A stretch of DNA of 10,933 nt from Chloroflexota bacterium (GTDB taxonomy: Bacteria; Chloroflexota; Dormibacteria; Aeolococcales; Aeolococcaceae). Positions 7,560 to 10,933 of the stretch are shown piece after piece. Both the position numbers and the translations under genes were made by a program. The first letter of the stretch is position 1; each line of letters starts with the position of its first letter. The stretch covers positions 1 to 10,933 of the forward strand of contig JAQBPI010000018.1 in NCBI GenBank assembly GCA_028287605.1, in the 5' to 3' direction. The notes under the pieces were generated by a model that was given only the letters and a program-made list of their open reading frames with translations, had not been told where the DNA came from and ran no database searches.

Positions 7560-8734
7560 TCCCCAGCAACCGCCGCCGCACCGTCCCCGTCCGTGTCGGC
7601 CCCGTGGTCATCGGCGGCGCCGCGCCGATCTCCGTCCAGACCATGACCAAGACCCAGACCGAGGACGTGCGCGGCACCCTCGGCCAGATCGAGCGCGCCG
7701 CCGCCGCGGGGGCGGACATCGTGCGGGTCACCTGCGACACCCGCGAGGCCGCCGCCGCACTGCGCGAGATCGTCGCCGGGTCGCCGGTGCCGATCGTCGC
7801 CGACATCCACTACGACGCCCCGCTGGCGCTGCTCGCCCTGGAGGCGGGGGTGCAGTGCCTGCGCCTCAACCCGGGGAACATCTCCGACCCGGCCAAGGTG
7901 CGCGACATCGCCGCCGAGGCGAAGGCCCGCGGAGTGCCCATCCGCATCGGGGTCAACTCCGGGAGCATCCCCCGGCGCAAGGACCTCGACCGCGGCCGCG
8001 GCTCGACCATCGAGGAGACCGCGGAGCGCATGGTCGAGGCGGCGCTCCACCACATCCGCATCCTCGAGGAGCACGGCGTCGGGCCGTCGATGGTCAAGGT
8101 GTCGCTCAAGGCGAGCGACGTGCCCACCAACCTCGCCGCCAACCGCCGCTTCGCCGCTCTCGGCAACGGCTACCCGCTCCACCTGGGCCTGACCGAGGCC
8201 GGACCAGTCCTGTCGGGGAGCGTCAAGTCGGCGATGGGCATCGGCATCCTCCTGGCCGAGGGCATCGGCGACACCATCCGGGTCTCGCTGGTGGGCGACC
8301 CCGAGGAGGAGGTGCGGGTCGCGAAGCAGATCCTCGCCAGCCTCGAGGAGACCCCGAGCGGCCCCAACCTGATCGCCTGCCCCACCTGCGGCCGGCTGGA
8401 GATCGACATGAACCCGATGGTGGCCCGGGTCGACGAGGCCCTGCGCCGCGTCCGCCGGCCGCTGACGGTCTCGGTGATGGGCTGCGTGGTCAACGGCCCC
8501 GGCGAGGGCATGCACGCCGACATCGGCATCGCCGGAGGGCGGCAGAAGGGAGCCCTCTTCGTCTCCGGCCGGGTGGTGGCCACCCTTCCCGAGGCGGAGC
8601 TCATCGACGCCCTCGTGGAGCGCCTGGAGGCGATCGCCGACGAGGACGCCCGGCTGCTGGCGGAGGGGAAGCCGCTGCCGGTGGGGCTGGGGGAGGCGCC
8701 GCTGAAGCCCCTGAGCGTGGTCGGGGGCGACTGA
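7556..8734 (+). CDS. ispG: 4-hydroxy-3-methylbut-2-en-1-yl diphosphate synthase (GcpE)
   Basis: IspG reduces methylerythritol cyclodiphosphate to HMBPP, the next-to-last MEP step, using a [4Fe-4S] cluster. The 392-aa sequence has the TIM-barrel half (PISVQTMTKTQTEDV at 24-38, VADIHYD at 81-87, RLNPGNI at 103-109, IGVNSGS at 131-137) and the cluster-binding half with C275 and C278 (ACPTCGR), C310 (MGCVVNGPGE) and E317, equivalent to the three cysteines and glutamate of the E. coli enzyme. It is the bacterial two-domain form without the large plant-type insert. GTG overlaps the rseP stop (GTGA). It is the last gene of the operon, and no convincing terminator follows its stop. Confidence 0.97.
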   Translation: MIPSNRRRTVPVRVGPVVIGGAAPISVQTMTKTQTEDVRGTLGQIERAAAAGADIVRVTCDTREAAAALREIVAGSPVPIVADIHYDAPLALLALEAGVQCLRLNPGNISDPAKVRDIAAEAKARGVPIRIGVNSGSIPRRKDLDRGRGSTIEETAERMVEAALHHIRILEEHGVGPSMVKVSLKASDVPTNLAANRRFAALGNGYPLHLGLTEAGPVLSGSVKSAMGIGILLAEGIGDTIRVSLVGDPEEEVRVAKQILASLEETPSGPNLIACPTCGRLEIDMNPMVARVDEALRRVRRPLTVSVMGCVVNGPGEGMHADIGIAGGRQKGALFVSGRVVATLPEAELIDALVERLEAIADEDARLLAEGKPLPVGLGEAPLKPLSVVGGD

Positions 8735-8744
8735 CCCGGCGGCC

Positions 8745-9016
8745 GATCAGTCGCAGCCGGTGGTTTCCGCCATACGCGCCACCGTGGGTGGCCAACTGAA
8801 AGAACTCTGCGTACACGGATTGGACCGACGCCTCCGCAAGTTTGATGTCGGCCGGTGCGACGCCGGCCAGACATTCCGAGGGAAGCGACTCCAGCAGCGC
8901 CCCGGTGAAGCGCTCGGAAGAACCGGGCCATGAGGCGATCGAAGGCGTGTTCGCTGACGATGACCTCGAAGATTGGATTGTGCACCTCGACACCGTCGAA
9001 CGGTTCCTCGCCAGCC
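8745..9016 (-). pseudogene. Remnant of an unrecognised protein gene, C-terminal part
   Basis: Two pieces of protein-like sequence lie in different minus-strand frames. From about 9015 to 8920 one frame reads FDGVEVHNPIFEVIVSEH then AFDRLMARFF. From about 8925 to 8760 another reads ERFTGALLESLPSECLAG, then VAPADIKLAEASVQSVYAEF and FQLATHGGAYGG. Joined with one frame change near 8910-8925, they make a continuous helical protein with normal composition, and the opposite frames look like noise. The reading then runs into the end of ispG without its own stop, so the 3' end is lost or shifted. It may be the end of the same broken gene as 9017-9469. I do not recognise the family. Confidence 0.45.
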
Positions 9017-9469
9017 CTAGTGCGTCGGTGGGGTACGAGACGCCCACCCCGTCCTCGCTTGACGGTGCGCTGTCTCATCGCCGCGTATCCCGGGCGGGAT
9101 TCCGAACTCCCGCAGGGCGTCACGCTCCTCTCGAGGAACGCTGCCCAGCGCTCGATCATCGCGTCCCCCGGCACGTCGCCTGGCCGTATGGCATACAGCG
9201 CACGAAACTCTCAATCTCGAGGGCGGCTGGATAATCCGCAGTCGGCGTAGATCTGCTCGACGACGGCGGACAGGTCGTGACGGCCCAGCGCCTCGCTGGT
9301 CAGGGCGGCGCGCTGGAAGCGGCTCTGGCCGGCCTCGATGCGGTCCCGGGCCAGACCGAATGCGCGCGACAGCGCCTCGACGTCGTCCAGGTCGGCGGCG
9401 ATTCGGGCACGGCTCTCCCCAGGTGCCGGAGGGTCCCGGGATCATGTCATCGGCCTCCGCGATGGTCAA
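9017..9469 (-). pseudogene. Remnant of an unrecognised protein gene with frameshifts and an in-frame stop
   Basis: Protein-like sequence on the minus strand jumps between frames. It begins with TIAEADDM after a TTG at 9469, shifts near 9430 to a frame reading ARIAADLDDVEALSRAFGLA, then RDRIEAGQSRFQRAALTSEA and GRHDLSAVVEQIYAD. It then shifts briefly to YPAALEIE while the main frame hits TGA at 9213-9211. The main frame returns with FRALYAIRPGDVPGDAMIER, and a last shift near 9130 gives ERDALREFGIPPGIRGDETA. The joined product is a helical, charged protein of about 150 residues. At least three frame changes argue for decay rather than one sequencing error, since 8 kb of neighbouring genes are intact. 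No known domain recognised. Confidence 0.5.
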
Positions 9470-9489
9470 CCGTGCCGCCGGCCGTGCCC

Positions 9490-9930
9490 TCAGTGCCGGG
9501 GCGGGTCGAGCAGCGGGGTGTGGCGGACCAGCGCCAGGACCAGATAGACGCCGACGAAGCCGCCCTCGAGCAGCAGCGACAGCGCCGCCCAGGGCGCCGA
9601 CAGGCTGTCGGTGAAGCCGGGGAGGCCGACGGTCACGGAAGCCACCAGCGCCACCAGGGCACCGGCGGCGATCAGGCCGCCTGCGAGCCAGGCGCCCCGT
9701 ACGCCGGCGACGACGCCGAGGCCGGTCGCCCAGGCCGCCGCGCAGGTGAGGTAGAAGAGCACGCCGACGTAGGCGGCGGCGCTGTAGTACTGAGGCGCCA
9801 GCGCCAGGTGGACGAGGCCGATCGCGACCAGGAGGCCCGCTCCCAGCAGGCGGGCGCCGCCGGTGAGGCCCCTCCGGACGAGGCCTCGCGGCCAGGCGAT
9901 CAGCAGGCGGTGGCGGGCGCTGCCCCTCAC
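9490..9930 (-). CDS. Small four-helix membrane protein of unknown function, next to the cupredoxin gene
   Basis: The 146-aa product begins with a basic segment (MRGSARHRLL, then WPRGLVRR) and has four predicted membrane helices at about 26-44, 52-74, 79-100 and 114-134. HLALAPQYYSAAAYVGVLFY (41-60) and VGLPGF (101-106) lie at or between helices and resemble uncharacterised actinobacterial membrane proteins I have seen, but I cannot name a family. GTG starts one base after the stop of the cupredoxin gene, so the two are almost certainly co-translated. The shared unit hints at a role in copper handling or redox at the membrane, which is inference only. H41 and the paired tyrosines would be the residues to look at for metal or quinone contact. 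Confidence 0.75.
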   Translation of the reverse strand: MRGSARHRLLIAWPRGLVRRGLTGGARLLGAGLLVAIGLVHLALAPQYYSAAAYVGVLFYLTCAAAWATGLGVVAGVRGAWLAGGLIAAGALVALVASVTVGLPGFTDSLSAPWAALSLLLEGGFVGVYLVLALVRHTPLLDPPRH

Positions 9931-9931
9931 C

Positions 9932-10276
9932 TCAGCCCGTCACGACGATCGAGCCGGTCATGTACTGGTGGATGGAGCAGCGGTAGGCAAAGGTGCCCGC
10001 TGTGTCGAAGGTGTGGCCGGCGCTCTTGCCCGGTTCGATGTTCCCGGTGTCGAAGGATCTGTCCACGGCGGTCGCCGTATGGACCGAGGAGTCCCGGTTC
10101 GTCCAGGTGACCGCGGTTCCCTTGGTCACCGAGATCGGGGTGGGCCCGAACGCGAAGTTCTTGATGGCGACCGCGCCGCTGCCGGTCGAGGTCGCGGCGG
10201 GGGAGGCGGCGCCGCAGCCGGAGAGCGCGGCTCCGGCGAGGGTGACGGAGAGGAGCAGTGGGGCTCGAGGGTTCAT
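9932..10276 (-). CDS. Cupredoxin-domain lipoprotein (plastocyanin/amicyanin-like)
   Basis: A small exported copper protein, 114 aa from ATG 10276. Residues 1-21 form a lipoprotein signal with lipobox LSGC, so C21 would be lipid-modified and the protein anchored outside the membrane. A short Ala/Ser/Thr/Gly linker (22-34) precedes one cupredoxin domain starting VAIKNFAFGPTPISV, with TAVTWTNRDSSVHTA. All four type I copper ligands are visible: H66, then C100, H103 and M106 in YRCSIHQYM. This predicts a blue copper electron carrier, although a copper-binding role without electron transfer is possible. The reading frame stays open far upstream into the repeat region, but the signal peptide fixes the start. 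No strong Shine-Dalgarno is seen. It is followed by the membrane protein after one base. Confidence 0.9.
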   Translation of the reverse strand: MNPRAPLLLSVTLAGAALSGCGAASPAATSTGSGAVAIKNFAFGPTPISVTKGTAVTWTNRDSSVHTATAVDRSFDTGNIEPGKSAGHTFDTAGTFAYRCSIHQYMTGSIVVTG

Positions 10277-10319
10277 GTCCGGATCTACGCCGCCGGGGAG
10301 GTCCTGGATCAGACAGCGG

Positions 10320-10445
10320 TTCCGCCGCCGGCGGGATGCTCGGCCGTTCTGCCGGCGGGTGGGGATGCTCGGCAGTTCTGCCGCCGGTCGAGATTCGCGT
10401 TTGGCCGCTCTGCCGCCGGTTGAGGTACGCGGCAGTTTCTCCACG
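10320..10445. repeat. Degenerate tandem repeats of about 29 nt upstream of the cupredoxin gene
   Basis: Five units are seen, anchored on TCTGCCGCCGG-like cores at 10321, 10348, 10377, 10409 and 10438, with steps of 27, 29, 32 and 29 bases. Units alternate endings GGCCG and GGCAG before the next core, and the middle parts vary (GGATGCTC, GATTCGCG, GGTACGCG). On the minus strand the core reads ACCGGCGGCAGA. The same core occurs inverted at 10917-10933, on the far side of the large element. No conserved spacer pattern is present, so this is not a CRISPR array. It lies 45-170 bases upstream of the cupredoxin start and could contain its promoter or operator sites; no clear -35/-10 is visible. Confidence 0.75.
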
Positions 10446-10455
10446 GTGTTTTTAC

Positions 10456-10480
10456 CGGGGGGAGGCTCCGCCTCCCCCCG
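10456..10480. repeat. Cap hairpin, left end of the right element
   Basis: CGGGGGGAGGC pairs with GCCTCCCCCCG across the triloop TCC, an 11-bp perfect stem. It closely resembles the palindrome at 326-349 (GGGGGAGGCGTACGCC...), differing in the loop and the number of G-C pairs. Confidence 0.85.
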
Positions 10481-10535
10481 TCTGCCGCAAGACATCGTGC
10501 GCTGTCGCGCCCGATGCCGGCGGCGCCCCCCTCCA

Positions 10536-10553
10536 CGCCGGCACTCGCCGGCG
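10536..10553. repeat. Hairpin with ACTC loop in the left arm of the right element
   Basis: CGCCGGC pairs with GCCGGCG around the loop ACTC. The inverse unit with loop GAGT lies at 10815-10832. The left-end element has the same ACTC unit at 54-71 and a GAGT unit with a changed stem at 229-246. Confidence 0.75.
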
Positions 10554-10603
10554 ACGCGCGCTTCGCGCGCTCGTCGTGAAGGGTCGACGGGCCGAGGGAC
10601 CAC

Positions 10604-10624
10604 GAGCAACGCTGCGCGTTGCTC
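10604..10624. repeat. GAGCAACGC hairpin, copy 1
   Basis: GAGCAACGC and GCGTTGCTC form a 9-bp perfect stem around the triloop TGC. A second hairpin, AGCCGCT/AGCGGCT at 10632-10646, follows within ten bases. Confidence 0.8.
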
Positions 10625-10741
10625 ACAATGGAGCCGCTGAGCGGCTTCACGGGTGGGTGCTTGACGCCCCGCATGGGCATCACGGCCTTCGCGGCGGTGC
10701 GTCGCTGCGCCGCCCTCTCCGCGGATCGTGGGGTTTTCCAA

Positions 10742-10762
10742 GAGCAACGCTTGGCGTTGCTC
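10742..10762. repeat. GAGCAACGC hairpin, copy 2
   Basis: It has exactly the same 9-bp stem as the hairpin at 10604-10624, but the triloop is TTG. It lies next to the block GTACCTCGGCGGGTGG (10768-10783), which occurs inverted at 102-117 in the left element. Confidence 0.8.
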
Positions 10763-10887
10763 GCGTCGTACCTCGGCGGGTGGCCGCCCCGAATAGCGAT
10801 CGCGAAGCGAGCGCCGCCGGCGAGTGCCGGCGAGGGGGGGCGGGAGCCGGCATCGGGCGCGCCAGCGCACGATGTCTTGCGACTAGA

Positions 10888-10910
10888 CGGGGGGGACGCA
10901 GTCCCCCCCG
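10888..10910. repeat. Cap hairpin, right end of the right element
   Basis: CGGGGGGGAC pairs with GTCCCCCCCG across the triloop GCA, a 10-bp perfect stem. It is followed by AGTCAAAACCGG, matching GTCAGAACCGG after the left-element cap. Confidence 0.85.
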
Positions 10911-10933
10911 AGTCAAAACCGGCGGCAGAGCGG

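Larger units (their letters stand above)
10405..10933. repeat. Right copy of large hairpin-rich inverted-repeat element, MITE-like
   Basis: No gene is supported here. A 17-base sequence at 10405-10421 is exactly inverted at 10917-10933. Within it, 10486-10520 pairs with 10847-10881 at 34 of 35 bases, and the pairing continues imperfectly through the arms to about 10570 and 10800. Cap hairpins lie just outside the long arms at 10456-10480 and 10888-10910. The middle (10575-10800) holds further hairpins, including two with the same 9-bp stem. The core element is thus about 455 bp and could form a cruciform or a long RNA stem. It shares long blocks with positions 1-349. No transposase, integrase or target duplication could be identified, and the sequence stops at the window end. 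Confidence 0.85.

Noticed and set aside
8735..8800. Terminator after ispG
   Set aside because: No stem with adequate length and no T-run was found near the stop codon.
9277..10110. Plus-strand frame opposite the membrane protein and cupredoxin genes
   Set aside because: It is Gln/Gly/Arg-rich low complexity, and the opposite strand has signal peptide, helices and copper ligands.
10320..10445. Possible CRISPR array
   Set aside because: Repeat cores are short and degenerate, unit length varies from 27 to 32, and there are no constant repeats with unique spacers or nearby cas genes.
10277..10870. Upstream extension of the cupredoxin reading frame
   Set aside because: It translates the repeat element into Arg-rich noise; the lipoprotein signal fixes the start at 10276.

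Overview
The window is very GC-rich and carries a dense, same-strand housekeeping operon, followed by a decayed stretch and a small two-gene unit on the opposite strand. Both ends are covered by related, strongly hairpin-forming repeat elements. The operon order is rpsB-tsf-pyrH-frr-uppS-cdsA-dxr-rseP-ispG. Keeping uppS between frr and cdsA is the Firmicutes-like arrangement, and ispG directly after the site-2 protease is common in actinobacteria and clostridia. Together with the GC content and the many GTG/TTG starts, this suggests a high-GC monoderm lineage of the Terrabacteria type, for example Dormibacterota, Chloroflexota or a deep actinobacterium. That placement is inference from gene order and composition only.

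Region 1 (1-556): no protein gene is seen. Positions 1-349 hold an imperfect large inverted repeat ending in a 24-nt perfect palindrome. Positions 430-556 form a hairpin-rich leader in front of rpsB.

Region 2 (557-8734): nine genes, all on the plus strand, separated by at most a few tens of bases and in four places overlapping at stop/start. They link translation (ribosomal protein S2, EF-Ts, ribosome recycling factor), pyrimidine nucleotide supply (UMP kinase), envelope lipids (undecaprenyl diphosphate synthase, CDP-diacylglycerol synthase), the MEP isoprenoid pathway (Dxr, IspG) and an intramembrane protease. The MEP enzymes make the precursors that UppS condenses, so dxr, ispG and uppS lie on one supply line to the cell-wall lipid carrier.

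Region 3 (8735-9489): remnants of one or two minus-strand protein genes, broken by frame changes and an in-frame stop. The protein family is not recognised.

Region 4 (9490-10276, minus strand): a cupredoxin-like lipoprotein with a complete type I copper ligand set, followed after one base by a four-helix membrane protein. They are probably co-translated.

Region 5 (10277-10933): no protein gene is seen. Degenerate tandem repeats of about 29 nt (10320-10445) run into a roughly 455-bp element with long inverted arms (10456-10910). This element is clearly related to the one at the left end. Loop sequences are conserved while stems change in a paired way, which suggests a structured, possibly mobile, non-coding element. 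It is the most unusual thing in the window.
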